From the NCBI GenBank assembly GCA_964415045.1, contig CAYPZL010000001.1:18176-82175 (forward strand): DNA of 64,000 bases, given 5' to 3'. The notes beneath the pieces were generated by a model. It worked only from the letters and a program-made list of their open reading frames with translations. It had not been told where the DNA came from and did not search any database. The stretch comes from CAYPZL01 sp964415045. GTDB taxonomy: Bacteria; Planctomycetota; Phycisphaerae; Sedimentisphaerales; Anaerobacaceae. This document shows positions 1 to 9,362 of the stretch, in pieces. How positions within the stretch are numbered: position 1 is the first letter of the stretch; each line of letters begins with the position of its first letter. The position numbers and the translations under genes were made by a program.

Positions 1-1
1 C

Positions 2-220
2 GAGAGTTTCTTCTGGCACGACCTGAACGCCGACGGGATCGTGGACGAGCACGACCTGGGCGTCCTGATGAACAACTGGATCGCGGGTCTGAAGTCGCCG
101 GAGGCGTATTTGATCGGCGATGTCAACAAGGACGGTCGCATCGACGTGGACGATATGCAGGCTCTATACGCCGAGCGTAACCGCCGGGCCGACTGGCACA
201 TGGGCGGCGCGGCGAATTAG
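2..220 (+). CDS. C-terminal end of a secreted protein with a dockerin-like module (partial)
   Basis: The window opens inside this gene, so only the last 72 residues are visible. They hold two calcium-loop repeats of the dockerin type I pattern, DLNADGIVDEHDL and DVNKDGRIDVDDM, separated by about 30 residues, then a short tail. Both loops keep the D-x-N-x-D-G-x-(I/V)-D spacing that binds calcium. In planctomycetes such tails sit at the C-termini of secreted enzymes; whether they attach to anything is unknown. The catalytic part lies upstream of the window, so the substrate cannot be stated. The next gene ends in a similar single motif, so both may be exported by a shared route. Confidence 0.8.
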   Translation, partial: ESFFWHDLNADGIVDEHDLGVLMNNWIAGLKSPEAYLIGDVNKDGRIDVDDMQALYAERNRRADWHMGGAAN

Positions 221-283
221 CGGCTCCAGCCGACCTTGGTGCGGGTACGACGTACGGCCGTGCGGGGGAGGAAAGTCGAAAAC

Positions 284-1705
284 ATGTTTGACGGCGCCAA
301 ATTTCTAACTTTTGTCCTTTCACTCGTTATCGTCAGCGTCTCGGCTTTTGCCGGGGAAGATCGCTGGCGATTCATCATGACCTGCGACAGCCGCGGCGAT
401 TCCGTCACCGGCGTCAACGAGAGTGTCCTGGGCGAGCTCGTAGACGAGATTCTGCGCCACGATGTTCAGTTCGTGATGTTCGCGGGCGATCTGGTCTACG
501 GGGCCCGGGTCGGCGCGGAGCGATTTGAAGGACAGTTGTGGCACTGGGTGGCGGTGATGGAGCCGGTCTATGAGGCCGGGATCGCCGTCTACGTGTGCCG
601 GGGCAATCACGAGGTGGGCGACATGTGGGACGCCTGGGAAGGCGAACTACCCAATCCGCTGGACAACTATGCCCTGAGATGGCTGAACGTTTTCGGAAAT
701 GAGGCGCATCCCAATTTGCGGCTTCCGGGCAACGGGCCCGCCGGCGAAGAGTACATGACGTACTCCGTGACTCACAAGAACGCCCTTATCGTGGCTCTGG
801 ACCAATACGCAGGGACGCGTCATCAGCTTGCCCACCGCCTCAATCAGACGTGGCTGGACGGCCAACTGAGGCAAAACACTGAGCCGCATGTTTTTGTCTT
901 TGGCCATGAGCCGGCCTTTCGAACGCTGCACTTCGATTGCCTCGACTGGTATCCGGCCCGGCGCGACGCATTTTGGGGCAGCCTCCAAGCGGCCGGCGCG
1001 CGAACGTATTTCTGCGGCCACGATCATTTCTACGACCATGCCCGCATCGACGACGGGGATGGGGACCTCGACAATGACGTTCACCAGTTCATCGTCGGCA
1101 CTGCGGGGGCCTATCCTTATTGGTGGGTGCCGCCGTACGACGGGAACAACGGAGATTTCACGGTCGAGCAAGTGCATCACGCTGAGCGCTTCGGCTACGT
1201 ATTGGTGGAAATCGAGGATGTGGACGTTACGGTTACCTGGATGCAGCGGCAGGACAACGACCTTGAAGTGCCCGGTGTGTACGAGGCCGGCGAGGTGTGG
1301 AGCTACGCCGTCTCGCCCGCTCTTACGGTGACGCACCCGAACGGGGGCGAGCGTTTCGTGGCCGGGTGTCCCCTCTCGATTGAGTGGAAGACGGTCGGGA
1401 CGGACGATATCGAACGTGTGCTGATCGACTACTCGCTCGACGGCGGCGCGAGTTGGCTGCCGGCGGGCGAAGCGGCCAACACGGGCGTTCATGCCTGGCT
1501 TGCCCCCGCAGCGAGTTCGAGCGATTGCCTGGTGCGGATCCGTGCGATTGGATCGGCGATGCTGAGCGATGTCAGCGACGCGGCGTTCACCATCGATACG
1601 TGTCGGACCAGACTCGCCGCCGATCTCAACGGCGATTGCGTCGTGGATTTTGCCGATCTGGCGGTGCTGGCGGCTGGATGGCTTGCCCGCGGCGCGGCGG
1701 AGTAA
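284..1705 (+). CDS. secreted calcineurin-type metallophosphoesterase with C-terminal dockerin-like motif
   Basis: A 473-residue protein with a signal peptide (about residues 1-23, ending AFA-GED). The metallophosphoesterase core shows a divergent first motif around CDSRGD (34-39), then GDL (68-70), GNHE (107-110), GHEP (207-210) and GHDH (245-248), the usual ligands of a two-metal phosphoesterase site. An Ig-like stretch beginning LTVTHPNGGERF follows, and the C-terminus carries one dockerin-like loop, DLNGDCVVDFADL. I chose the ATG at 284 over the in-frame GTG at 236 because GGGGGAGGAAA lies just upstream and the signal peptide then starts cleanly. Likely an extracytoplasmic phosphatase or nuclease; the substrate is not evident. 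It is probably expressed on its own, since 224 bases separate it from the next gene. Confidence 0.85.
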   Translation: MFDGAKFLTFVLSLVIVSVSAFAGEDRWRFIMTCDSRGDSVTGVNESVLGELVDEILRHDVQFVMFAGDLVYGARVGAERFEGQLWHWVAVMEPVYEAGIAVYVCRGNHEVGDMWDAWEGELPNPLDNYALRWLNVFGNEAHPNLRLPGNGPAGEEYMTYSVTHKNALIVALDQYAGTRHQLAHRLNQTWLDGQLRQNTEPHVFVFGHEPAFRTLHFDCLDWYPARRDAFWGSLQAAGARTYFCGHDHFYDHARIDDGDGDLDNDVHQFIVGTAGAYPYWWVPPYDGNNGDFTVEQVHHAERFGYVLVEIEDVDVTVTWMQRQDNDLEVPGVYEAGEVWSYAVSPALTVTHPNGGERFVAGCPLSIEWKTVGTDDIERVLIDYSLDGGASWLPAGEAANTGVHAWLAPAASSSDCLVRIRAIGSAMLSDVSDAAFTIDTCRTRLAADLNGDCVVDFADLAVLAAGWLARGAAE

Positions 1706-1876
1706 CGCTTCATCCGGGTGTCGCACCGCAGCATTTCGCGTCAAAAACGTTCCACGACACCTCCCAGCCCATCGGGATGGGGCACAAAAACTCCTTTTCA
1801 CCCCCGTCCGTTTCTGGTACAAGGGCAGGCGACTACACGGATGTAATACGGATTATGATTACTCTGTGCGCCGTTT

Positions 1877-1907
1877 GTCATCCTGAACGAAGCGCAGCGT
1901 AGTGAAG
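1877..1907 (+). repeat. single copy of a dispersed 31-base repeat
   Basis: The segment begins GTCATCCTGAACGAAGCGCA and ends GTGAAG, just ahead of pyrC. The same consensus occurs in both orientations at 10251-10375. It covers part of the pyrC leader and ends about 23 bases before the start codon. It probably belongs to a genome-wide intergenic repeat family; copy number cannot be judged from this window. Confidence 0.6.
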
Positions 1908-1929
1908 TTCACGGAGGCACAGGTCTATT

Positions 1930-3219
1930 ATGGCGAATCAGCTTCTGATCAAAAACGGGCGGGTCGTCGATCCGGCCAATCGACTCGACAAGAAATGCGA
2001 CGTCCTGATCGCCGACGGCAAGATCGCCGAGCTCGGCAGCTTCAACGGGGCGGCCGAGCAGTCGTCTGACCGCGTCATCGACGCGGCCGGCAAGCTCGTG
2101 ACCCCGGGTCTCATCGACATCCACGTTCACTTTCGCGAGCCGGGGGACGAGGAGGAGGAGACGATCGCCAGCGGCTCGACGGCCGCCGTGGCCGCCGGAT
2201 TTACCTCCGTTGTCTGCATGCCCAACACCAAGCCCGCGATTGAAAGCGAAACCGACGTGGAGTACGTGCATCGCAAAGGCCGCCAGACGCGCAAGACCCA
2301 CGTCTACTGCATGGGAGCCATTACGAAGAAACGGGAGGGCGTGGAGCTGGCCGAGATGGGCATGATGGCCGAGGCCGGCGCACGCGGGTTTACCGACGAC
2401 GGTCACGGCGTCCAGGACCCGGCCGTTATGCTGCGGGCCCTCAAGTATGCCAAGATGTTCGACGTGGTCGTCGCCCAGCATTGCCAGGACGACGGCTACG
2501 CCGGCGGCGGGGTCATGAACGCCGGCTACTACGCGACGATCCTGGGACTGCCCGGCATCGACCCGCTGGCCGAAGAGGCCATGCTGTGGCGCGACATCCA
2601 GTTGATTCGCAAGACCGAGGTCCGCTACCACGCCCAGCACATCTCGACGGCCGGCTCGGTGGAGCTGATCCGCCAGGCCAGGAAGGACTCGCTGCCGATC
2701 ACCTGCGAAGTGACGCCGCACCACCTGCTGTTGAACGAGGAATGCTGCGCCGATTACGACACCAATTATAAGGTCAATCCGCCCCTGCGCCGGCAGAAGG
2801 ACGTCGAGGCCCTGAAGGCGGCCTTCGCCGAGGGGCTCATCGACGCGCTGGCCACGGATCACGCGCCGCACCTGCAGAGCGAGAAAGAGCTGGAATTCCT
2901 CAGCGCTCCGTTCGGGATTGCGAGTCTGGAGTGTGCGCTGGCGTTGTACGTGAAGGCTTTGATCGAGCCCAAGATCCTGGACTGGCCCGGGTTGATTCGC
3001 CTGATGACGGCCAATCCCGCCGGCATCATCGGGATCGACAAGGGGACGCTGGGCCGGGGAAAGCAGGGCGACGTCACGATTATCGATCCCGAAGCCGAAT
3101 GGGAAATCGACGTTAATCGTTTCCTCTCCAAGAGCCGCAACTGTCCCTACCACGGCTGGAAGGTCAAAGGCAAGGTGGAGAAAACCATCGTCGGTGGCGA
3201 AGTCCGCTTCGAAGCATGA
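1930..3219 (+). CDS. pyrC: dihydroorotase (class I type)
   Basis: A 429-residue amidohydrolase that cyclises N-carbamoyl-aspartate to dihydroorotate, the third step of pyrimidine synthesis in the cytosol. The metal-binding HVHFREPG motif is at residues 65-72, FTDDG near 154, EVTPHHLLL near 260 and the ATDHAPH signature near 308-314. The length and the FREPG form match the 420-430 residue class I (B. subtilis PyrC-like) enzymes. A ribosome site GGAGG lies 12 bases before the ATG. No other pyrimidine gene is adjacent, so it seems to be a single-gene unit. The downstream neighbour is a toxin-antitoxin relic. Confidence 0.95.
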   Translation: MANQLLIKNGRVVDPANRLDKKCDVLIADGKIAELGSFNGAAEQSSDRVIDAAGKLVTPGLIDIHVHFREPGDEEEETIASGSTAAVAAGFTSVVCMPNTKPAIESETDVEYVHRKGRQTRKTHVYCMGAITKKREGVELAEMGMMAEAGARGFTDDGHGVQDPAVMLRALKYAKMFDVVVAQHCQDDGYAGGGVMNAGYYATILGLPGIDPLAEEAMLWRDIQLIRKTEVRYHAQHISTAGSVELIRQARKDSLPITCEVTPHHLLLNEECCADYDTNYKVNPPLRRQKDVEALKAAFAEGLIDALATDHAPHLQSEKELEFLSAPFGIASLECALALYVKALIEPKILDWPGLIRLMTANPAGIIGIDKGTLGRGKQGDVTIIDPEAEWEIDVNRFLSKSRNCPYHGWKVKGKVEKTIVGGEVRFEA

Positions 3220-3286
3220 CGGCTGTCCCGATCAGCGCGAGCGGCAGGGCGGTCAGGTCATCTGTTCGATCGTACGCAACAGAGAC

Positions 3287-3358
3287 CAATGGAGCAGTCC
3301 ACCGTACAGGAGCACCCCTTTTCATCGGAACGTCGAACGTGAGGGCATTGTATTATGA
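3287..3358 (+). pseudogene. relic of a MNT-type nucleotidyltransferase antitoxin (C-terminal end only)
   Basis: In this frame the last codons read TPFHRNVEREGIVL followed by TGA, resembling the conserved C-terminal tail of minimal nucleotidyltransferases (pattern hydrophobic-P-x-x-R-x-x-REG-hydrophobic-V-L). The stop overlaps the ATG of the following HEPN relic (ATGA), the arrangement usual for MNT-HEPN pairs. No nucleotidyltransferase catalytic motif (GSxARG...DxD) is present upstream before pyrC, so nearly the whole gene has been lost. The call rests on a short match plus the context. Confidence 0.45.
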
Positions 3359-3586
3359 CTGCGCCGAAGAACGAGCTGGTAGCCTATCGTTTGCAGCGCG
3401 CTCGGGAATCGGTGCAGGATGGCCAAAGACAAGGTGCGGATCTATTACGACTTGTTCGAGCGAAGTCGGGAGGGAGATTACGTGGACTTTGTGCGTTATG
3501 AGGAATCGCAGGTTCGTGCCTGGCTGCCCGAGGCTGAGGCGTTCGTCGAGTACGTTGCGGGTTTTCTTGCGGTCGAGGACGAGTGA
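3355..3586 (+). pseudogene. internally deleted HEPN-domain toxin gene
   Basis: The start reads MTAPKNELVAYRLQRARESVQD, an N-terminal HEPN helix. A frame change follows at about 3419, after which the second frame encodes YYDLFERSREGDYVDF, the conserved C-terminal HEPN segment, and ends at 3586. The middle of a normal HEPN protein (roughly 60-70 residues, including the RNase-active Rx4-6H region) is missing between the two parts. The two halves are therefore joined by a deletion that also shifted the frame. It follows directly on the MNT relic at 3287. A complete pair would have been a toxin-antitoxin system. Confidence 0.6.
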
Positions 3587-3745
3587 CCCGCTCAGCCGCT
3601 TTTTCGGGCGGATTGTCTGATTTTTCGTGTGCGGTGCGGCGTCTGTATTTGGGAGGTGGGTCGAAAACGCGGATCGTTGGTTGCCGCGACGTAAGATATT
3701 GCGCGGCGACAAGAAGACGGGAATGCGGAGTTTGGAGGTTTTGCC

Positions 3746-4777
3746 ATGAGACGGTTGAAAAGGGATGCAATTGTCGTGGGGCTGGTCTGGCTGGTTGGGG
3801 CCGGTGCGATTGGTATGCCTGCATTCGGGCGGGAGGTGCCGCTGGCGATTCATCCGGCCGCGATGGGGACAGAGAGCGATGCTCTTTCCCTGCTGCCCAA
3901 GCCGGACGCGTTGATCGACGGCGATGCAGTTCCTTTGTACGAGAAGGCCGCCAAAGCGATGCCCCAGCAGTCCCGGGACAAGCAGATCAGGCAGTGGCTG
4001 GACCTGCCGGTGGCGCAATTGCCGATGCAGCAGGCCGAGGCAGTTATCCAGGAGCACATGGACAGCCTCCGGGCCGTGGTGAAGGCCACGCGATGCAAGC
4101 AGTGCAATTGGCCGCAGTGGAAGCCCGGGGAAACGCAGATAGATCTGACCGGGTATCGCAAGCTCGCCTTCGTCGTGCGGTTGTGGGCGCGGCTGGAGAT
4201 CGCGCGCGGCGGCCACGAGGGCGCGATGCTCGCCCTGCAGACGGGGTTCGGGATGGCGCGGCATCTTACCCAGGCCCCCACCCTCGTACAGGTTTTGGTC
4301 GGGATCGCCATTGCGGAAGTGATCCGCTCGGAGGCCGACCAATTCGTTCAGGGGGCAGATGCGCCGAATTTGTACTGGGCCGTGGCTCATTTGCCCACGC
4401 CGTTTGGGGGCGTCGAGAATGCGATTGCAGCGGAGAAGAAAGCGGCTGCCGCGGAGGTGGGCGAGGCGCTTTTTAAGCAGTTTGAGAGCCAGAACGCCGG
4501 TGCGTACGACAGGGTCCGGCAGATTGCGAGACGGATGGACAGTCACCTCGGTGTCCTGCAATGCGCCGAGGCGGTTCGCTCGTACGCGGCCGCGCATGGG
4601 GGGCAGTTGCCAGAGAACCTCAGCGACATCACCGGAGTTTCATTGCCTGCCGATGCGATGAGCGGCAAGCCGTACGTCTACCGCAAAACGGGGGCGACGG
4701 CCGCCGTGCTCGAATCGGCGGCGCCCGACGGTGAGGAAAAGGCCCAGATTCGCTATTTCATCAGCGTCAGGAAATAA
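3746..4777 (+). CDS. secreted protein of unknown function, shares a domain with the CPBP fusion at 37709
   Basis: A 343-residue protein with a signal peptide (residues 1-28, ending MPAFG). I do not recognise a named family. The middle part (FVVRLWARLEIARGGHEG, MARHL, LVQVLVGIAIAEV) is alpha-helical and resembles the C-terminal half of the protein encoded at 37709-39682, which has LAFALDARLKLHVLEGDL, CRFARHFEQR and LVHQLVGLSIRSL in the same order. The C-terminal part (LQCAEAVRSYAAAHGGQLPENLSDI) resembles the tail often seen after such domains in planctomycete secreted proteins. It stands alone between the HEPN relic and a YacP-like gene. Confidence 0.7.
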   Translation: MRRLKRDAIVVGLVWLVGAGAIGMPAFGREVPLAIHPAAMGTESDALSLLPKPDALIDGDAVPLYEKAAKAMPQQSRDKQIRQWLDLPVAQLPMQQAEAVIQEHMDSLRAVVKATRCKQCNWPQWKPGETQIDLTGYRKLAFVVRLWARLEIARGGHEGAMLALQTGFGMARHLTQAPTLVQVLVGIAIAEVIRSEADQFVQGADAPNLYWAVAHLPTPFGGVENAIAAEKKAAAAEVGEALFKQFESQNAGAYDRVRQIARRMDSHLGVLQCAEAVRSYAAAHGGQLPENLSDITGVSLPADAMSGKPYVYRKTGATAAVLESAAPDGEEKAQIRYFISVRK

Positions 4778-4947
4778 TCCGTCGGGCCTGGACTGAATGA
4801 AGCATCCGGTTGCGGTGTTGCCACTTGCCTGCGAGAAGGCTAAGATGGTTGCAACCTGGTACCCGTTGAAACGGTTGCGGTGCGGCTCGTAGCTTGCGCC
4901 GATGTGGCGGGGCGGGTGGTTTCCTGGTTGATTTTCGGTGGATTGCG

Positions 4948-5430
4948 ATGCCGGTGATACTTGACGGTACGAATCTCTTGTGGGCATTGCGTGATGCCTT
5001 CGAAGAGCGTGAGATAACGACGGAGATCCAGTTGTGCCGGATCCTCGGGCGATACTTCGAGCAGGCGGGCGAAGACGGGGAGATCGTTTTTGACGGGGCC
5101 GGGCCGCCCGATCAGAGCGTTTTCGATCATGTGGGCCGTCTTCAGGTTGTTTTTTCCGGCTTTCAGAGCGACGCCGATACCGTAATCGAGGAGAAAATCA
5201 AGGCCAGCACGGCCCCGCGCCGCCTGACGGTGGTCAGCAGCGACCGCCGGCTGCGCAAAGCGGCCGCGGCCCGAAAGGCCACCGCCCTCAAGTCCGAACT
5301 GTTCTGGGAGCAGATGAACAGGGAATTGCAGCGACCACCGCAACGGGAGAAGGAGCCCCAGGAGAAGAAGGAAGGGCTGACCGAAAGCGAAACCGAGCAG
5401 TGGATGGATCTGTTCGGCCTGGACGAGTAG
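4948..5430 (+). CDS. NYN/PIN-fold RNA-binding protein, YacP (Rae1)-like
   Basis: A 160-residue protein starting MPVILDGTNLLWALRDAFEE. The early Asp (ILDGTN) and the later SDAD and VVSSDRRLRKAA motifs are the acidic residues of the NYN/PIN nuclease fold. VVSSDRRLR, followed by a basic, Glu-rich tail, is typical of YacP, which in Bacillus is a ribosome-associated mRNA endonuclease (Rae1). The ATG at 4948 places the first beta-strand at the N-terminus; the upstream in-frame start at 4894 would add 18 residues without similarity. The tail from about residue 125 is charged and probably disordered. Confidence 0.8.
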   Translation: MPVILDGTNLLWALRDAFEEREITTEIQLCRILGRYFEQAGEDGEIVFDGAGPPDQSVFDHVGRLQVVFSGFQSDADTVIEEKIKASTAPRRLTVVSSDRRLRKAAAARKATALKSELFWEQMNRELQRPPQREKEPQEKKEGLTESETEQWMDLFGLDE

Positions 5431-5541
5431 GCCGCGCGCCATCTGGGGGGCTGCGAGGGCGGTTTTCCACGGCCGCCGGTTCCGGCCGAGATTGCATGGC
5501 GTTTGCCGGTCGAGTGGATCGTTGGGGGCGGGAAAATTGTA

Positions 5542-5570
5542 TTGCTGGACGCGGAGAAAACGTGTATAAA
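5542..5570 (+). promoter_or_regulatory. sigma70-type promoter for nifJ
   Basis: TTGCTG (5542-5547) and TATAAA (5565-5570) are separated by 17 bases. This predicts a transcript starting near 5577 with a leader of about 150 bases before the nifJ ATG. Together with the leader it accounts for the 298-base gap between 5431 and 5728, where no gene is evident. Confidence 0.45.
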
Positions 5571-5728
5571 CAGCGTTTCCTGGTGCGCGTACGTTCGTGC
5601 GGCGGCGAGGGTAATTCGCCGGGTCGTGCGAGCTTGTGTCCGGGACGGAGTTCAAAAGCTGCCTGCGAAGGAGAGGTTTTTTGAGCTAAATTGTTTTCTG
5701 GTCCTCTGTTACGGAAAGTGGAGTTTCT

Positions 5729-8700
5729 ATGAAGCGTAGAATGGTGACGATTGACGGGAACACGGCGGCCGCGCACGTGGCCCATGCGACGAACGAAGTC
5801 ATAGCGATTTATCCGATTACGCCGAGCTCGCCCATGGGTGAGATGGCGGACGCCAAGACAGCCAAGGGCGAGCCGAACATCTGGGGCAACCTTCCTTCGG
5901 TCACCGAGATGCAGTCGGAAGCCGGTGCGGCCGGGGCGGTCCACGGGGCGCTGGCGGCCGGAGCCTTGACTACGACTTTCACCGCCTCTCAGGGCCTGCT
6001 CCTGATGATTCCGAATATGTACAAGATCGCCGGTGAGCTGCTGCCTACCGTCTTTCATATCTCCGCTCGCTCGCTGGCCTGCCAGGCCTTGTCCATATTC
6101 GGCGATCATTCGGACGTGACGACCTGCCGGGAGACGGGTTTTGCCATGCTCTGCTCGTGCAACATCCAGGAAGTGATGGATTTCGCCCTGATCGCACAGC
6201 AGTCCACGCTGGCCTCGCGCGTGCCGTTTCTGCACTTCTTCGACGGGTTCCGGACGAGCCACGAAGTGCAGAAGGTTGAGGAGCTGACCTACGACGACAT
6301 GCGGGCGATGATCGACGACGAACTGGTGGCCGCGCACAAGGCGCGGGCCCTGTCCCCGGATCATCCGCTCGTGGGCGGGACGGCCCAGAACCCGGACGTC
6401 TACTTCCAGGGTCGTGAGACGGTCAACAAGTTCTATCTGGCCACGCCCGGGATCGTGGAAGAGGCGATGAACCGGTTCGCGAAGATCGTGGGCCGGCAGT
6501 ACAAGCTCTTCGACTACGTAGGCGCCCCCGATGCGGAGAAGGTGATTGTCATCATGGGCACCGGCGCCGACACGGCAGACGAGACCGCCGAGCACCTCGT
6601 CTCGCAGGGCGAGAAGGTGGGCGTCGTGAAGGTTCGCCTGTATCGGCCGTTCAGCACGAAGCACCTGATGGCCGCATTGCCGAAGACGGTGAAAAAGATC
6701 GCCGTTCTGGACCGGACCAAGGAGCCCGGCGCTTTAGGCGAGCCGCTGTATCTGGACATTCGCACGGCGGTCGGGGAAGCCATGGCCGACGGGATCGCAC
6801 CGTTCGATCAGTACCCCGTGATCGTGGGCGGCCGCTACGGCCTGGGCTCGAAGGAGTTTACGCCGGCCATGGTCAAGGCCGTGTATGACAACCTCGATGC
6901 CGCCAAGCCCAAGCGGAGCTTCACCGTCGGGATCATCGACGACGTCACCAACACGAGTCTCGAGACGGATCCCTCGTTTGAAATCCCCAGCGAAGGGCTC
7001 TATGCCGCTATGTTCTACGGGCTTGGGTCCGACGGTACAGTCGGGGCCAACAAGAACTCGATCAAAATCATCGGCGAACAGACCGACAATTACGCCCAGG
7101 GGTACTTCGAGTACGATTCCAAGAAGGCCGGAGCGGTGACGATTTCGCACCTGCGTTTCGGCAATAAGCCGATCCGTCGGCCTTACTTGGTCAGTAAGGC
7201 CGATTTCGTTGCATGTCACAACCCCAGCTTCCTGGAGAAGTACGACATGCTGACGCCGCTGCGCGAAGGCGGCACGTTCCTGCTGACGACCAGTCACGGC
7301 GCCGACGAGGTGTGGGACACGCTGCCGCAGGAAATGCAGCGGCAGATCATCGACAAGAAGGTGAAGTTCTACGTCATCGACGCGATCTCGCTGGCCCAGG
7401 AACTCGGGCTTGGCGCTCGTATCAACGTGATCATGCAGACCGCGTTCTTCAAGATCAGCGGTGTCATCCCTCAGGATACGGCGATCAAGGCCATCAAGGA
7501 GGCGATCCAGAAGACCTACGGCAAGAAGGGCGAGAAGGTTGTCAACATGAACTTCGCAGCCGTGGACAAGGCGCTGGATGCCGTCTACGAGGTGACGGTG
7601 CCGGAGAAGGTGACCAGTCCGTGGAAGCGGCCGCCGTTCGTGCCCGAGACCGCTCCGGCGTTCGTCAAGGAAGTGACGGCGACGATGATGGCCCGCCGCG
7701 GCGACGATCTGCCGGTGAGCAAGATGCCGGTCGACGGCAAATTCCCCACCGGGACGACGAAATACGAGAAACGCAATATCGCCGTCAACATTCCCGTGTG
7801 GGAGCCGGATCTGTGCGTCCAGTGCGGCACGTGCTCGGCCGTGTGTCCGCACGCCAGCATTCGCATCAAGGCGTACGATCCGAAGAATCTCAAAGGCGCC
7901 CCCGAGACTTTCAAATCCGCCGATGCCAAGGGCAAGGACTTCGCGGGCATGAAGTTCACGGTCCAGGTGGCTCCGGAAGATTGCACCGGTTGCGGCGCGT
8001 GCGTGCTGGCCTGCCCGGCGCAAGAGCGTGACGAGAACAGGCAACCCACGGGCAAGAAGGCCATCAACATGGCGTTGCAGGAGCCCATCCGCGACACGGA
8101 GCGGGCCAACTACGATCACTTCCTCGCGATCCCCAACACGGATCGGTCGCTGTTCAAAGCCAACACGGTCAAGGGCAGCCAGTTGATTGAGCCTCTGTTC
8201 GAGTATTCCGGCGCTTGTGCCGGTTGCGGCGAGACGGCCTACGTCAAGCTGCTGACCCAGTTGTTCGGGGACCGGGCCCTGATCGGCAACGCCACCGGCT
8301 GCTCGTCGATCTACGGCGGCAACCTGCCGACCACGCCTTATACCACGCGCGAGGACGGTCGCGGGCCGACCTGGAGCAACAGCCTCTTCGAGGACAACGC
8401 CGAATTCGCCATGGGCATGCGGCTCACCGTCGATCAGTTCCGCCTGACGGCCCTGGGCCTGCTGGATAAGGTGGCGCAAAAGGGTTGCGTCGATAAGGAG
8501 CTGGCCGCCGAGATCCGAGCGACAACGCTGGCGGACGATCCCGAACAGGGTACGATTGAAGAACAGCGCGGCCGGGTCGAGCAGCTCAAGGCCCAGTGCG
8601 GCAAGAGCGATTGTGCCGAGTGCAAGCAGTTGCTCACGGTTGCCGATTATCTGGTTCGCAAGAGTGTCTGGGCCCTCGGCGGCGACGGCTGGGCCTACGA

Positions 8701-9361
8701 CATCGGCTACGGTGGGTTGGACCACGTGCTGGCCAGTGGCAAGAACATCAACATTCTCGTGCTGGATACGGAGGTCTATTCCAACACGGGCGGACAGATG
8801 TCCAAGGCGACGCCGCGTGCGGCCGTGGCCAAGTTCGCCGCCGGCGGCAAGCTCGCTCCGAAGAAAGACCTGGGCCTGTTGGCGATGACCTACGGGAACA
8901 TCTACGTGGCCAAGGTGGCGATGGGGGCCAACCCGGGCCAGGTGGTCAAGGCGTTTGCCGAGGCCGAGGCGTATCCGGGCCCGTCGCTGATCCTGGCGTA
9001 CGCTCATTGCATTGCCCACGGGATCAACATGACCAAGGGCTACGACGAGCAGAAGAAAGCCGTGGCGTGCGGGCACTGGCCGCTGTACCGGTTCGACCCG
9101 CGTCTGAAAGACGAAGGCAAGAATCCGCTGCAGCTCGACTCCAAGGCGCCGACGATGGCGTTCGAGGAGTACGCCTACGGCGAGAATCGCTACCGGTCGC
9201 TGAAGCAGTCGAAGCCCGATGCGGCGGCCGAGTTGATGAAGCTGGCCAATCGTGACGCAGCCCAGAGATACCGGCTGATGCAGCAATTGGCCAACCTCAA
9301 ATGTGACGAGGGCGACGACGAGTCGAGTCCCGAATTTCAGGAACAAGCGGTAGGAAAATGA
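5729..9361 (+). CDS. nifJ: pyruvate:ferredoxin (flavodoxin) oxidoreductase, single-chain
   Basis: A 1210-residue enzyme converting pyruvate plus CoA to acetyl-CoA and CO2, passing electrons to ferredoxin in the cytosol. The length is standard for the homodimeric form. The N-terminal domain shows YPITPSSPMGEMAD. The two 4Fe-4S motifs are CVQCGTCSAVCP and CTGCGACVLACP in the middle. The thiamine-diphosphate region has GACAGCGETAYVKLL, GDGWAYDIGYGG and NTGGQMSKATP. A ribosome site (AAAGTGGAG) precedes the ATG. The oxygen-sensitive enzyme implies anaerobic or fermentative metabolism. The reduced ferredoxin could feed the NuoEF/GltD-like complex at 23558-27495, which is an inference. Confidence 0.97.
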   Translation: MKRRMVTIDGNTAAAHVAHATNEVIAIYPITPSSPMGEMADAKTAKGEPNIWGNLPSVTEMQSEAGAAGAVHGALAAGALTTTFTASQGLLLMIPNMYKIAGELLPTVFHISARSLACQALSIFGDHSDVTTCRETGFAMLCSCNIQEVMDFALIAQQSTLASRVPFLHFFDGFRTSHEVQKVEELTYDDMRAMIDDELVAAHKARALSPDHPLVGGTAQNPDVYFQGRETVNKFYLATPGIVEEAMNRFAKIVGRQYKLFDYVGAPDAEKVIVIMGTGADTADETAEHLVSQGEKVGVVKVRLYRPFSTKHLMAALPKTVKKIAVLDRTKEPGALGEPLYLDIRTAVGEAMADGIAPFDQYPVIVGGRYGLGSKEFTPAMVKAVYDNLDAAKPKRSFTVGIIDDVTNTSLETDPSFEIPSEGLYAAMFYGLGSDGTVGANKNSIKIIGEQTDNYAQGYFEYDSKKAGAVTISHLRFGNKPIRRPYLVSKADFVACHNPSFLEKYDMLTPLREGGTFLLTTSHGADEVWDTLPQEMQRQIIDKKVKFYVIDAISLAQELGLGARINVIMQTAFFKISGVIPQDTAIKAIKEAIQKTYGKKGEKVVNMNFAAVDKALDAVYEVTVPEKVTSPWKRPPFVPETAPAFVKEVTATMMARRGDDLPVSKMPVDGKFPTGTTKYEKRNIAVNIPVWEPDLCVQCGTCSAVCPHASIRIKAYDPKNLKGAPETFKSADAKGKDFAGMKFTVQVAPEDCTGCGACVLACPAQERDENRQPTGKKAINMALQEPIRDTERANYDHFLAIPNTDRSLFKANTVKGSQLIEPLFEYSGACAGCGETAYVKLLTQLFGDRALIGNATGCSSIYGGNLPTTPYTTREDGRGPTWSNSLFEDNAEFAMGMRLTVDQFRLTALGLLDKVAQKGCVDKELAAEIRATTLADDPEQGTIEEQRGRVEQLKAQCGKSDCAECKQLLTVADYLVRKSVWALGGDGWAYDIGYGGLDHVLASGKNINILVLDTEVYSNTGGQMSKATPRAAVAKFAAGGKLAPKKDLGLLAMTYGNIYVAKVAMGANPGQVVKAFAEAEAYPGPSLILAYAHCIAHGINMTKGYDEQKKAVACGHWPLYRFDPRLKDEGKNPLQLDSKAPTMAFEEYAYGENRYRSLKQSKPDAAAELMKLANRDAAQRYRLMQQLANLKCDEGDDESSPEFQEQAVGK

Positions 9362-9362
9362 C

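Noticed and set aside
3216..3620. 134-codon plus-strand frame after pyrC
   Set aside because: Its frame is neither that of the MNT nor of the HEPN remnants; composition is low-complexity and it has no motif.
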